64,000 nt of DNA from assembly GCA_013122435.1 (NCBI GenBank), contig WYDT01000001.1, positions 434,001 through 498,000 on the forward strand, in the 5' to 3' direction. This DNA comes from Chloroflexi bacterium AL-N1 (GTDB lineage Bacteria; Chloroflexota; Chloroflexia; Chloroflexales; Roseiflexaceae). Below are positions 19,459 through 27,964 of the stretch, piece by piece. Every line of letters starts with the position of its first letter. The first letter of the stretch is position 1. The notes beneath the pieces are model-generated. The model saw only the letters and a list, made by a program, of their open reading frames with translations, was not told where the DNA came from and did no database searches. A program made the position numbers and the translations under genes.

Positions 19459-20952
19459 ATGAGCAGCTCTTCTCAACTTGTACAAAAACTATGGAATTAT
19501 TGCAATATTTTGCGGGATGATGGGATATCCTATGGGGACTATGTTGAGCAACTGACGTTTTTGTTATTCCTCAAGATGGATGACGAACGACGTGAAGTTG
19601 CTGAAGTGTTCGGTGCACCCTTTGAGAGTGCTATTCCTGAGCAGTATGTATGGAAGAGTCTGATAAGTAAGAATGGAGTTAAGTTAGAGACACACTACCA
19701 TAATCTTCTTCATGAATTAGGCCAACGCGAGGGGCTCATTGGTGTGATTTTTCATAAAGCCCAGAATCGTATACAGGATCCAGCAAGACTGAAACGTCTG
19801 ATTGAACTTATCGATAGCGAGACCTGGACCGGGATGGAAACCGATGTCAAGGGCGATCTCTATGAAGGTCTATTGGAGAAGAATGCTCAGGATGTAAAGT
19901 CTGGTGCAGGGCAGTACTTCACACCGCGCCCCCTTATTGAAGCCATTGTGTATGTAATGCGTCCACGTTTGGGTGAGCGCATTTGTGATCCAGCCTGTGG
20001 TACTGGCGGCTTTTTACTAGCAGCTTTGGAGGCAATGACTCAGGAGAAAAAGCTTAGTCGAGATGAGTTAAAAAGGTTACAGCATGAGTCGCTTTACGGA
20101 TGGGAAATTGTTAACAGTACGGCTCGTCTATGCGTAATGAACCTATATCTGCATGGTGTCGGTATGAATGGTAGTGAGAGTCCTATTCGTGTAGAAGACA
20201 GTCTTGCTCGTGATTCTGGAATGCGATTTGATGTAGTATTGACTAATCCTCCGTTTGGTAAGAAGAGCAGCATTACGATCCAAAGCGAGAAGTCAAATGG
20301 AAAGAAGAAAGACGATAGCCCTGTTCGTGAAGACTTCTGGGTAACAACCAGCAATAAACAACTTAATTTTATTCAGCATATCAAAACGATTCTGGATGAG
20401 AGTGGAAGAGCAGCCGTAGTAGTGCCAGATAACGTGCTTTTCGAGGGTGGTGCTGGTGAAATTATTCGTCGTAGCCTCCTTGAACAGTTTGATGTTCATA
20501 CGCTCTTGAGGTTGCCTACCGGACTTTTCTATGCTCATGGCGTAAAGGCCAATGTTCTCTTCTTTGATCGGTGCCCAGAGGATGATATGCCGAGCGATAG
20601 ACAGCTCTGGATCTATGATTTTCGTACCAACAAGAACTTTACCCTTAAAAAGAAACCGATTACCAGAGCAGATCTGGACGAATTTGTGGAGTGCTTTAAT
20701 GCTGACAATCGTGCCAAGCGAACTCCAACTTGGTCTGAGCGTAACACAGGTCGTCGGTGGCGTGCATTTAGCTATGATGAGCTACTGGCACGCGATAAAG
20801 TCAGCCTTGATTTCTTCTGGCTGAAAGACGATAGTATCGAAGACAATGCTGATCTACCTGATCCTGACATCCTTGCAGTAGAGATTCTTGAGGATTTGGA
20901 AGACGCGCTTGCTCAGTTCCGTACAATCGTTGAAGATTTAGAGAAACGATAA
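19459..20952 (+). CDS. hsdM: Type I restriction-modification DNA methyltransferase subunit HsdM
   Basis: 497-residue N6-adenine methyltransferase. The N-terminal HsdM_N helical domain (LWNYCNILRDDGISYGDYVE) precedes the catalytic domain. Motif X-like GQYFTPRPLIEAIVYVM, motif I DPACGTGGF (177-185) for S-adenosylmethionine and motif IV NPPF (263-266) for the target adenine are intact. It should form an M2S1 complex with the HsdS encoded at the start of the operon, methylating one site type to mark self DNA. Gene order S-ATPase-HNH-M is unusual, as M and S are normally adjacent. No hsdR is found between gyrB and the convergent HTTM gene that ends 45 bp away. Its G+C content seems higher than that of the ATPase and HNH genes. 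Confidence 0.94.
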   Translation: MSSSSQLVQKLWNYCNILRDDGISYGDYVEQLTFLLFLKMDDERREVAEVFGAPFESAIPEQYVWKSLISKNGVKLETHYHNLLHELGQREGLIGVIFHKAQNRIQDPARLKRLIELIDSETWTGMETDVKGDLYEGLLEKNAQDVKSGAGQYFTPRPLIEAIVYVMRPRLGERICDPACGTGGFLLAALEAMTQEKKLSRDELKRLQHESLYGWEIVNSTARLCVMNLYLHGVGMNGSESPIRVEDSLARDSGMRFDVVLTNPPFGKKSSITIQSEKSNGKKKDDSPVREDFWVTTSNKQLNFIQHIKTILDESGRAAVVVPDNVLFEGGAGEIIRRSLLEQFDVHTLLRLPTGLFYAHGVKANVLFFDRCPEDDMPSDRQLWIYDFRTNKNFTLKKKPITRADLDEFVECFNADNRAKRTPTWSERNTGRRWRAFSYDELLARDKVSLDFFWLKDDSIEDNADLPDPDILAVEILEDLEDALAQFRTIVEDLEKR

Positions 20953-20997
20953 GATTATAAAAAACGCACATTCTTGATTTGGTCATAACAACACGGT

Positions 20998-22383
20998 CTA
21001 CCGCCCCAACTCACCCTCAGCCAATACCCATGCCTTTGGTGCAAGGGAGTTTTGTTCCTGGGTAAGATCGATGGTGGGGTCGATGAGGAGTTGGCTGGGC
21101 CGCCCATTGAGGCTCACATAGACTTCGGCGCGAATGGCAACATCGGCGTAGCCCTGCTGTGCGAACTGCTCTTCGAGGTGATGTGCAAAGGCCAGGACCA
21201 TATCTGGTTGAAACGCCATCTGCTTTTCCTGTTGATAAGTCAGATAGTCGTTGGGGTAGACATCCCACTCACGATCACTCACCGGATCGTGCACAAAAAA
21301 CGTCGCATGTCCGGTCTTCTCCACCAACATCACATTCCATGCAAAGCGAAAGCCCTCATCGGTCCAAGTCACGTCGCCTGGGTAAAGCCAGTGGCGCAGT
21401 GGAAGCATAAGTTGCACAGCAAAGAAGCAGATCAGCATGGCGGCTACCAGCCTTGCGTTGCCAATCGACCGATGAGCAGCGCCCCCTTCTTTGAGTCTCG
21501 GTTGGTCGATTAGGGTTGGTTGGGTCTGGCGGGAATGCCGCATGCGCTGGAACAGCAACCACGCATTTTGATAATCCTGCTCATCAAAAAACACAAGTGT
21601 ACAGGTGATCATAATCCAGGGAAACATCCCAATCGGGAACAGCATGACTGTCATCACATGGAAGCCGATCACTGCACCATACGCCAGCAGACGGGTACGG
21701 CGCCACAACAGCCAGAGCGCGATGGTGAGGTCGTAGAGTGTGCCTGCCCAACTCATCAGCAGGGCAAACCAGCGCTCGTCGAACCATGCACCAAGGAGCG
21801 GAAAGCTGGTGTGTTCGAGCAACCAGATGCGGAGTGGCAGCCCTTCGAGTAGCCAGTCAGGTTTGAGTTTGGCGATACCGGCGAAGACATATACCAAGCC
21901 CAGTTGCAACCGTAGTACGCCAAGTGTCCACGCGGGGACGGTCGGGCGGTGTAGTGCAGGTCGTCGCCACACATCCAGCGACCAGGCCCGATGCAGGGGG
22001 AGCCAGATCAGGAGGAAACTCAACAGTGAGATGAAATAATAATGGTTCAGGTAGTAGGTCTTGTCGAGCAGTTCGGTGTAGGTGAAAAATAGGAAAAACA
22101 GGATGATGCTCACTCTGTAGTGGAGCCCCGCTGCGATGCACAGGCTGAGGAGTGCGATGAGGACATAGACGCTGGTGAGCCATGGCTCTGGGAGTGGTTG
22201 CACCCACCCAAAGCCATAGTAGGTAAAGTGGAACGATGGCACGACATAGAAGGTGTGTACCCAATCATTTAGAAGGAAGCGCACCGTACTGGCGAACATC
22301 AACAGGCCGAAAGCCACGCGTACCACCACCAGCGGGAGGATACCCACAGGCGCGTTGAGCCAATTGTGCAGTGTGGCATGCAT
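20998..22383 (-). CDS. HTTM domain membrane protein (vitamin K gamma-carboxylase-like)
   Basis: 461-residue multi-pass membrane protein of the HTTM family, the bacterial relatives of vitamin K-dependent gamma-glutamyl carboxylase. About eight hydrophobic helices are visible in the first 340 residues, including STVRFLLNDWVHTFY, FHFTYYGFGWVQPLP and DKTYYLNHYYFISLLSFLLI, which are typical of this family. The last ~120 residues are a soluble domain (GDVTWTDEGFRFAWNVMLVE, GHATFFVHDP). The substrate in bacteria is unknown. It is the last gene of a four-gene operon, overlapping the preceding imelysin gene by one base, so it probably acts with these envelope proteins. Confidence 0.85.
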   Translation of the reverse strand: MHATLHNWLNAPVGILPLVVVRVAFGLLMFASTVRFLLNDWVHTFYVVPSFHFTYYGFGWVQPLPEPWLTSVYVLIALLSLCIAAGLHYRVSIILFFLFFTYTELLDKTYYLNHYYFISLLSFLLIWLPLHRAWSLDVWRRPALHRPTVPAWTLGVLRLQLGLVYVFAGIAKLKPDWLLEGLPLRIWLLEHTSFPLLGAWFDERWFALLMSWAGTLYDLTIALWLLWRRTRLLAYGAVIGFHVMTVMLFPIGMFPWIMITCTLVFFDEQDYQNAWLLFQRMRHSRQTQPTLIDQPRLKEGGAAHRSIGNARLVAAMLICFFAVQLMLPLRHWLYPGDVTWTDEGFRFAWNVMLVEKTGHATFFVHDPVSDREWDVYPNDYLTYQQEKQMAFQPDMVLAFAHHLEEQFAQQGYADVAIRAEVYVSLNGRPSQLLIDPTIDLTQEQNSLAPKAWVLAEGELGR

Positions 22384-23567
22384 CAGTCGCCGTCGGTATC
22401 ACCAAAAGTGAGCGTTACACCAAGGGTGCCCGCCATATCGACCTTGGCCAGCACCAGCAAGTTGCGGGCTTCTTCATAGGCCGCCTCGACCTGCTCAGGC
22501 TGCTCAACAACGGCCACATGCAGCGGCGTCTCGATGGCTTCCAATGCGGCTATGGTCGACTCGGATTGCTGCACGATACGCTCGGCAAGCGGTTCATTGG
22601 CGGTGTCTATCTCGAGGCTGTCCAGATAATCATCGAACCCCATTCCCGCGTCCCCGGTGAAGGTCTTCTGGAAGGCAGCAATGGTGCTGACGATGGCGGG
22701 AAGTGCTGCGCCACTCAGGGTTGCTTCAGCTAGCTCGGGCTGGGCTTCACCGCCATTGCTGCGGCCCAGCGGATCGCCCAGCCGGGTCTGTACGAGCGTT
22801 TCGAGGGTGTTGACCAGTTCGTTCGATAGCTCACTGACAGCGCTCTGCATCACCTCACCGCTGCTGTCACGAGCGACGAATTCGGCGGCATAGTTCTCGC
22901 CGTCGGGTGACCAGAATTGCAGGAGGTTTTCGGCATCGTTGTTAAGTGCCTGTGCCGTGGCGACGACATACTGCATACGTTGGGGGCGTTCATTCAGCGC
23001 TACCAGCACAGCAGCATTATCGCCAGCCGGATCGAAGAGCAGGTACTCGAGTGCGGGAAGTCCTCGGGAAGTTGCGCCGACGCCGCCGACAAACTCCGCA
23101 TCAATGTCGTCTCTCTCAGCGATAAAGTCCTCAATAAACTCGGTGTTGGGTGGCCACTTGTTGATACCACTACGCGTAACGGTGAGCCGAATGTTGTCAA
23201 CTTCATAGAGCATAAGTGGTTGCCACGCGATCAGTGCCTCTTGCCATGCCTGTTGTGTAGCCTCGAGATTGGCCTCGGTCGGCTCATCGCTGAGAGTTTG
23301 TGTTGCCTGAACAAGATCGGCTGTACGGGTAGCAAACTCCTCATGAGCAGGTACAATAACAGTGTCGGTCAGATTTTGCAGCATTGCCTGACGATCAAAG
23401 TTGTCGTCTGTTTCACTCGCTTCCGCGGTACTGGTGGTATCTGTTGCGACCACATCCGTTGGTGTATCAGGGCTGGTTGGTGCAACAGTTGACGTTGGTG
23501 TTTCGGCAGTCGGCGTACAGGCACCGAGCAGCACGATACATACACAGAGATAGCAAAGATATCTCAT
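22383..23567 (-). CDS. Imelysin-family lipoprotein (second copy)
   Basis: 394-residue exported protein. The signal peptide ends in the lipobox LLGAC (about residues 13-17), followed by a Thr/Asp-rich linker to about residue 60. The body is an imelysin (peptidase M75-like) helical domain: WQEALIAWQPLMLYEVDNIR is typical of the first helix bundle, and TSRGLPALEYLLFDP fits the family's GxHxxE region with the histidine replaced (GLPALE). Family members such as IrpA bind iron or haem-related ligands in the envelope rather than acting as proven peptidases. The missing histidine suggests altered metal binding. The ATG overlaps the stop of the upstream di-haem gene by four bases. Confidence 0.83.
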   Translation of the reverse strand: MRYLCYLCVCIVLLGACTPTAETPTSTVAPTSPDTPTDVVATDTTSTAEASETDDNFDRQAMLQNLTDTVIVPAHEEFATRTADLVQATQTLSDEPTEANLEATQQAWQEALIAWQPLMLYEVDNIRLTVTRSGINKWPPNTEFIEDFIAERDDIDAEFVGGVGATSRGLPALEYLLFDPAGDNAAVLVALNERPQRMQYVVATAQALNNDAENLLQFWSPDGENYAAEFVARDSSGEVMQSAVSELSNELVNTLETLVQTRLGDPLGRSNGGEAQPELAEATLSGAALPAIVSTIAAFQKTFTGDAGMGFDDYLDSLEIDTANEPLAERIVQQSESTIAALEAIETPLHVAVVEQPEQVEAAYEEARNLLVLAKVDMAGTLGVTLTFGDTDGD

Positions 23568-25045
23568 AATGACTCCAGAAAGGCGATCAGTGCATCGCGT
23601 TGCGCTTCATCAAAATTCAGGACATTGTTTTTCGCGGCCTCAGCCTCACCGCCATGCCACAGTACGGCTTCCATCAGGTTCCGCGCACGCCCGTCATGCA
23701 AATAGTTTGTGTGCCCATTGACGGTTTCAAACAGCCCAATGCCCCACAGCGGTGGGGTGCGCCATTCGCTCCCCGTGGCCTGAAAATCGGGGCGACCATC
23801 GGCGAGATATGGCCCCATATCATGTAGCAGCAAATCGGTGTAGGGGTAAATCGTCTGATGCGATAGGGCCGGGATCGTTGGATGTACACCTGTCTCTAAC
23901 CATGATACATGACACGAGACGCAGCCTACCTCGAAAAAGAGTTGTTTGCCTTGCAGCACCGTTTCATCATCCCAATCACGACGGGCGGGTACTGCCAGCG
24001 AACTGGAGTAGAGCACGACCTTGAGGAGATCGTCATCAGCGATTTCGGTCTCATCGCCTGCGAAGGCGTCGCTACACTCAACCTCGAAATCAGAGCAGTT
24101 TTGATCAGGGAAGAGCCCCGTGGTAATACCAATATCACCAAGGAAAGCCGATGCGACCTGTTGCAACAGATGCGGCTGATTGGCTTTCCAGCCAAAGCGC
24201 CCGATGGCCAACTGGTCATTATACACATCATAGACGTAGTTGGGGCGACCTGAAATGCCATCGCCATCCTGGTCGGTCGGGTCGGCCATCTCGAGTAGAG
24301 TTTGTTCTGGTATCGCTTCGAGCAGCCCCAGACCGATCATCTGGTTGGCGACGCGTGGTGAGAACATCGTCTCAGGGTGCAGCTCTCCATATGCTAGATC
24401 GACAGGTGTGTAGATCGGTTTTTGCAAGGTGTAGGAGGTGCCATCGGCAAATTCACCTTCAATCTCTTCGTATGTGATTCTGATTTCGCCCTCGGTGGGG
24501 ACATCTTCAATCGACTGATTTTGCAACTGCTCACCATAGTTTGGCTCGGTGATTGGTGCATGGTACAGCGTTTCGCCGGGAATGCTCAGGCGCATGAGAA
24601 AGCCGGTGGATACCTCACCGAACTGTTCTGGTGGACGGCCACGCCCATCCAAGAAGTGGCATCCTGCACACGAACGTGAGTTGAAGAATGGCCCCAGTCC
24701 ATCACGAGCAGTGGTAGAAGCGGGGGCAGTCACCCAGTTCTGATTGAAGAACGAATTGCCCACGAAAAAGAAAAGCTCATCCTGCCGTTCCAACCCTGGT
24801 GCAGGATGGGCAAACGCATTGCGGGTGGTGTCGAACACGGTGGCCTGCCCACCCGATAATTCTTCACCTTCTTCAAGTAAAGGGGTTGCATCAGATGTTG
24901 GATTGCTTATATCGGCTGCTTCCTGTCCTACCTCCACGGTTGGTTGTTGCCGGGCAGGCTGTTGGCTGCATCCTGTGACAATGACCGTGGTGACAAGCAG
25001 CAGGCTAAACAGCCGTGTGGTTCGTCGTGTGCGTGAGAGACTCAT
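23564..25045 (-). CDS. Di-haem DUF1111-type oxidoreductase lipoprotein
   Basis: 493-residue exported c-type cytochrome of the DUF1111 / 'thiol oxidoreductase' group related to di-haem peroxidases. The signal peptide ends in lipobox VTGC. Two haem c motifs are visible: CAGCH in FNSRSCAGCHFLDGRGRPP and CVSCH in EVGCVSCHVSWLETG. Other family segments are NSFFNQNWVTAPAST, GRFGWKANQPHLLQQVASAF and LPDLL-like HDMGPYLADGR. It acts on the outer face of the membrane, presumably transferring electrons to or from a metal substrate held by the imelysin proteins. It sits between two imelysin genes, an arrangement known in proteobacteria and cyanobacteria for iron-linked loci. Confidence 0.88.
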   Translation of the reverse strand: MSLSRTRRTTRLFSLLLVTTVIVTGCSQQPARQQPTVEVGQEAADISNPTSDATPLLEEGEELSGGQATVFDTTRNAFAHPAPGLERQDELFFFVGNSFFNQNWVTAPASTTARDGLGPFFNSRSCAGCHFLDGRGRPPEQFGEVSTGFLMRLSIPGETLYHAPITEPNYGEQLQNQSIEDVPTEGEIRITYEEIEGEFADGTSYTLQKPIYTPVDLAYGELHPETMFSPRVANQMIGLGLLEAIPEQTLLEMADPTDQDGDGISGRPNYVYDVYNDQLAIGRFGWKANQPHLLQQVASAFLGDIGITTGLFPDQNCSDFEVECSDAFAGDETEIADDDLLKVVLYSSSLAVPARRDWDDETVLQGKQLFFEVGCVSCHVSWLETGVHPTIPALSHQTIYPYTDLLLHDMGPYLADGRPDFQATGSEWRTPPLWGIGLFETVNGHTNYLHDGRARNLMEAVLWHGGEAEAAKNNVLNFDEAQRDALIAFLESL

Positions 25046-25141
25046 TGCTGTGGCTCCTCAGACCATAGTGTGTTACACCCGCTTTCCTCAAGTTGCGTAG
25101 GCAGCTATAAGTCAGTGGGTGTGATTGCCGCGATCGTCTTA

Positions 25142-26443
25142 TTATGGTAGGGCTGTGTTGATACTAAAGCCCAGTGCAGAGCCTATCTCTGCGATGGTGT
25201 CGCCCTGGTCCTGGAGAACCGTAACTGCATCGAGCACGACGGGACGTTCTTCAGGCAGAACAATGGCCTGGTCAAACGGAACATAGATTTGATTGGCATT
25301 TTCCAGAGATTGTTCAAGCAGCGTCAGCATCTGATCGTTCAAGTCGGCATCAGCCGCCGCGACAACTGCTTGTAGGCCCGTACCTTCGACGGTGGTTTCT
25401 GGAGTCAGGCCAGCGTAGGTGCCTTCATACACATTACGAATGCCCTGTGCGTTAGTGATGATATCGCGGTGAGTGTTGTCACTAAAACAGGAATGCTCAT
25501 CTTCCTGGTCCTGGTTGTCATAGGCCGTGAACATGCGCTCGCCTGCCAGTTCCGATTTGCTCAGTACGCCCATTCCGGTAAGGATATTCTGTATCGCTGT
25601 GTCGGGTTCCATTGCCAGAAACTCGGAGCGGTAGTTGTCAGCTACATCGGGGGTCCATGCCTGCTGCATCTCATCCAAATGTACTAGTAACAAATCGGTT
25701 GCTGCCACGAGGTAGTCGGCGCGGCGTTCCTGGTTGGCTGCCGTTCCTTCATCGCCAGCAATGTAGTCAGTGAAGGGGCGATCTCCACTGCCATCTGTGC
25801 TCAGGTCCTGTCCCCAGAGCAAGAACTCAATGGCGTGGTATCCGGTACTTACGCTTTCTTCCGACCCAACCTGATTTAATTCAACCAGAAGCTCCTGCGT
25901 GATTTCGGGATACTCATCGGGATTATTGATGATGCCCGAATCAGTCTCTCCCTCGACATAATCAACATACACCTCATCGAGTGGCCAGGAGTTGAGTAGT
26001 CCTTCAGGGCCATCCTCATCATCAATGGGGCCGCCGTAGAAGCGGTAGACCTCAGTCTGTCCGTAGGGCTCCTGGGCGGCCAGCCAGGCTTGCTTCGCAC
26101 TCTCCTGAGTTTGGGCAGTCGGTTCTGCCACAAACGCATTGATGGCTTCCTGAAGTTCGAGTGCCGTCTGATATGAGTCGACATAGCTTGCGTAGGCAAT
26201 ATCGGCGTAGGTGGTGATGGCCGCTTCCTTTGTCGCTGCCGTCTCGTCATCTGCGGTGGCTTCTTCCTCTGGATCAGTGGCCTCTTCTGTGTCAGCAGCG
26301 GCTTCTTCCTCAGTTGCCGTGTCTTCGGCGGGGGCATCTTCATTCGCTGCTGGTGGTGTACCACCGCCACACGCAGTGAGTAGCGGCAACAGGACCAGTA
26401 CAATCACGAACAGACCAGCGATAGAGCGGCTCGTCTTCAACAT
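25142..26443 (-). CDS. Imelysin-family lipoprotein, IrpA-like (first copy)
   Basis: 433-residue lipoprotein, first gene of the operon. Signal peptide with lipobox LLTAC, then a 50-residue Glu/Ala/Thr-rich acidic linker. The imelysin domain has the intact GxHxxE motif, STGYHAIEFLLWGQD, and a second conserved region SCFSDNTHRDIITNAQGI. Intact His and Glu suggest metal binding, in contrast to the downstream copy. Homologues (IrpA, iron-regulated) are needed for growth under low iron in cyanobacteria; a role in iron handling at the cell surface is therefore inferred. The gene is followed by a 96-bp gap and the di-haem protein. Confidence 0.9.
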   Translation of the reverse strand: MLKTSRSIAGLFVIVLVLLPLLTACGGGTPPAANEDAPAEDTATEEEAAADTEEATDPEEEATADDETAATKEAAITTYADIAYASYVDSYQTALELQEAINAFVAEPTAQTQESAKQAWLAAQEPYGQTEVYRFYGGPIDDEDGPEGLLNSWPLDEVYVDYVEGETDSGIINNPDEYPEITQELLVELNQVGSEESVSTGYHAIEFLLWGQDLSTDGSGDRPFTDYIAGDEGTAANQERRADYLVAATDLLLVHLDEMQQAWTPDVADNYRSEFLAMEPDTAIQNILTGMGVLSKSELAGERMFTAYDNQDQEDEHSCFSDNTHRDIITNAQGIRNVYEGTYAGLTPETTVEGTGLQAVVAAADADLNDQMLTLLEQSLENANQIYVPFDQAIVLPEERPVVLDAVTVLQDQGDTIAEIGSALGFSINTALP

Positions 26444-26492
26444 AGAAACCTTCCTTACTGAGAAGCATATAATCTGTGTAGCAAGTTGTATA

Positions 26493-26521
26493 AGAATATG
26501 CTAACATATACTATTTGTCAA
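26493..26521 (-). promoter_or_regulatory. Promoter of the imelysin/di-haem/HTTM operon
   Basis: On the minus strand TTGACA (plus 26516-26521), a 17-bp spacer and TATTCT (plus 26493-26498) lie about 50 bp upstream of the first imelysin start. An imperfect GCATAT...ATATGC dyad (26465-26500) overlaps the -10, a possible repressor site; it is not a clear Fur box. Confidence 0.6.
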
Positions 26522-26796
26522 GACTTTTATTGGGTGGAGTATGACCTAATGTCTGGTGTTTGAGGAATAATAGTACAGAGGTTTTTATCTTACGTAGGGT
26601 TATTCCCAAAGAATTTGTGGGGTTTTCTCTATTTCTGCAAAACACACACTCTCCTACAATAATCAGCGTAATGAACGTATTGGTAACGCAAGTAAACACA
26701 AGAAAGGACACAGACCATGAGTTCACTGTTCGCCTATTTTTGATCAGTCTTCTGGTTAAATGTGGTTATACCTCTTGAAATTAAGGAGTGGTTGTT
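26522..26796. other. Intergenic region upstream of the cysteine-rich peptide genes
   Basis: About 275 bp separates the imelysin promoter from the CxxC protein. It is AT-rich and has no convincing gene or promoter. A purine-rich AAAGGA at about 26703 followed by an ATG opens only an 8-codon frame (MSSLFAYF). Confidence 0.4.
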
Positions 26797-27075
26797 ATGC
26801 AAAGATACTTGTTATTCGACTCTGGTTGTTCGGTATGTACCGGCTTGGCCTCAAAAATTGAGGAAGAAAGTAATGGCTGGCTAACTGCTTGCAGTCTACG
26901 TGATACAGATATGCAAATTCTTCTGAACAATACTCAATCCAAATGGAATTGGGAACCTACATTGATAGAAGTTAGTGACACGCGAGTTTGTATATTTACT
27001 GGTTTTAAAATGAGGAGTCGAATTGCCCTAGGGTTGGGTATACGCCGCTCTTGGAAGATTACTCGTCCAGTATAG
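26797..27075 (+). CDS. Thioredoxin-fold-like CxxC protein, possibly the N-terminal part of the next gene (92 aa)
   Basis: Small cytosolic-type protein starting MQRYLLFDSGCSVCTGLASK. The ATG has AAGGAG eight bases upstream. The CSVC in a beta-strand-turn-helix context (LLFDSGCSVC) looks like a thiol-disulfide (DCC/thioredoxin-like) active site. It continues with GWLTACSLRDTDMQILLN and WEPTLIEVSDTRVCIFTGFK. The frame ends 25 bases after the next frame begins, in the -1 frame. From memory, related proteins continue directly into a Tat-like segment as one polypeptide, so this may be the first half of a frameshifted gene. The CxxC could help disulfide formation in the cysteine-rich product encoded downstream. 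Confidence 0.6.
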   Translation: MQRYLLFDSGCSVCTGLASKIEEESNGWLTACSLRDTDMQILLNNTQSKWNWEPTLIEVSDTRVCIFTGFKMRSRIALGLGIRRSWKITRPV

Positions 27076-27905
27076 CATTGGTTGATGAAAAACCCTTTAC
27101 CTCACAAAGACGTAGACTTTTGCAACAGTCCAAAGTTTTTGCAGGCATGGTGTTTCTACCTGGTCTTGGTATCACTGCATTGAAAGGTCCTACACCAAAT
27201 GATAGCTCTTCACTACGCGTAATGACGCCAACTGAGACTGCTAATATGGTGCCTCTTATGACATCGTCAGCACCCTATCGTCACTTCCTTGCACAACTTG
27301 GCACTAACGTAACGCCAAATCAGCCTTTTGCAGTAGAGCACGGCAGCACTTTGTTTGTAACTCTTCCTTTAGCAGTTAATGGGCAATCAGAGAACGCCTT
27401 TTTTACTGCCGCGCTACAACGTAAAACCGAGCAAACAGCAAATATATTAGAGACAGTAGCTGTTCATCGTGAAGTTGTGCCTCAAGGGAAACATATGTGT
27501 ATATGGGTAAAGACAGCACTAATATCTGATACACTTCTTGATAATAATGGAACTATACTTGATGGTTGGATGTTAAAAGAAGGACAACGTATCAATATTG
27601 CAGGACAAAATTTTAGTACCCAGGGACGCGAGCAATCAGACGCAATACTTCAAACACTTATGGCCAATAGCGATGGTTCTCCAAGCATTGCGTCAACGTG
27701 CTATGATGACTGTAGTAGTGCATGTGCAGTACCAAACGATATTGCAGGAGCTGCTGCTCTTGTTTGTGCAGCAGTTTGTATTGGTAGTTTGGGTGCTGGA
27801 TGTATAGCCTGTGCAACCGTTGCTGCTGGAGTCTATGCCTTTAATGTTGGTTGTTGTCTTGTTAAATGCAATGGGGCTCCAATCTTACCATGTTGTGGTA
27901 GCTAA
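27051..27905 (+). CDS. Cysteine-rich precursor, halocin C8-like bacteriocin candidate (284 aa)
   Basis: Frame starting at a TTG without a convincing ribosome site. It begins with a Tat-like stretch (SQRRRLLQQSKVFAGMVFLP). A middle domain of about 190 residues (VEHGSTLFVTLPLAVNGQSE, GKHMCIWVKTALISDTLLD) is not recognised. The last ~70 residues carry 12 cysteines in a hydrophobic, Gly/Ala-rich context: STCYDDCSSAC, AALVCAAVCIGSLGAGCIAC, NVGCCLVKC and PCCGS. Total length, Tat-like start and cysteine-rich hydrophobic C-terminus match the design of the halocin C8 precursor, in which the tail is the released antimicrobial peptide and the remainder gives immunity. The family assignment is by pattern only. 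A strong hairpin terminator follows, and a small membrane protein and transporter remnants lie downstream. Confidence 0.6.
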   Translation: MEDYSSSIALVDEKPFTSQRRRLLQQSKVFAGMVFLPGLGITALKGPTPNDSSSLRVMTPTETANMVPLMTSSAPYRHFLAQLGTNVTPNQPFAVEHGSTLFVTLPLAVNGQSENAFFTAALQRKTEQTANILETVAVHREVVPQGKHMCIWVKTALISDTLLDNNGTILDGWMLKEGQRINIAGQNFSTQGREQSDAILQTLMANSDGSPSIASTCYDDCSSACAVPNDIAGAAALVCAAVCIGSLGAGCIACATVAAGVYAFNVGCCLVKCNGAPILPCCGS

Positions 27906-27964
27906 AGATTTTCCTTGATTGACAGCAGCTACCTTTCAAAATCCAAACGATGACTATCTTTGCT

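Noticed and set aside
15192-20952. Reading the locus as an ordinary type I restriction-modification operon
   Set aside because: Gene order is S-ATPase-HNH-M and the helicase-nuclease subunit is absent, so the standard label would hide the ATPase-HNH pair.
20953-20997. Search for hsdR next to hsdM
   Set aside because: Only 45 bp separate hsdM from the convergent HTTM gene, and gyrB with its terminator borders the other side; no hsdR or remnant is present.
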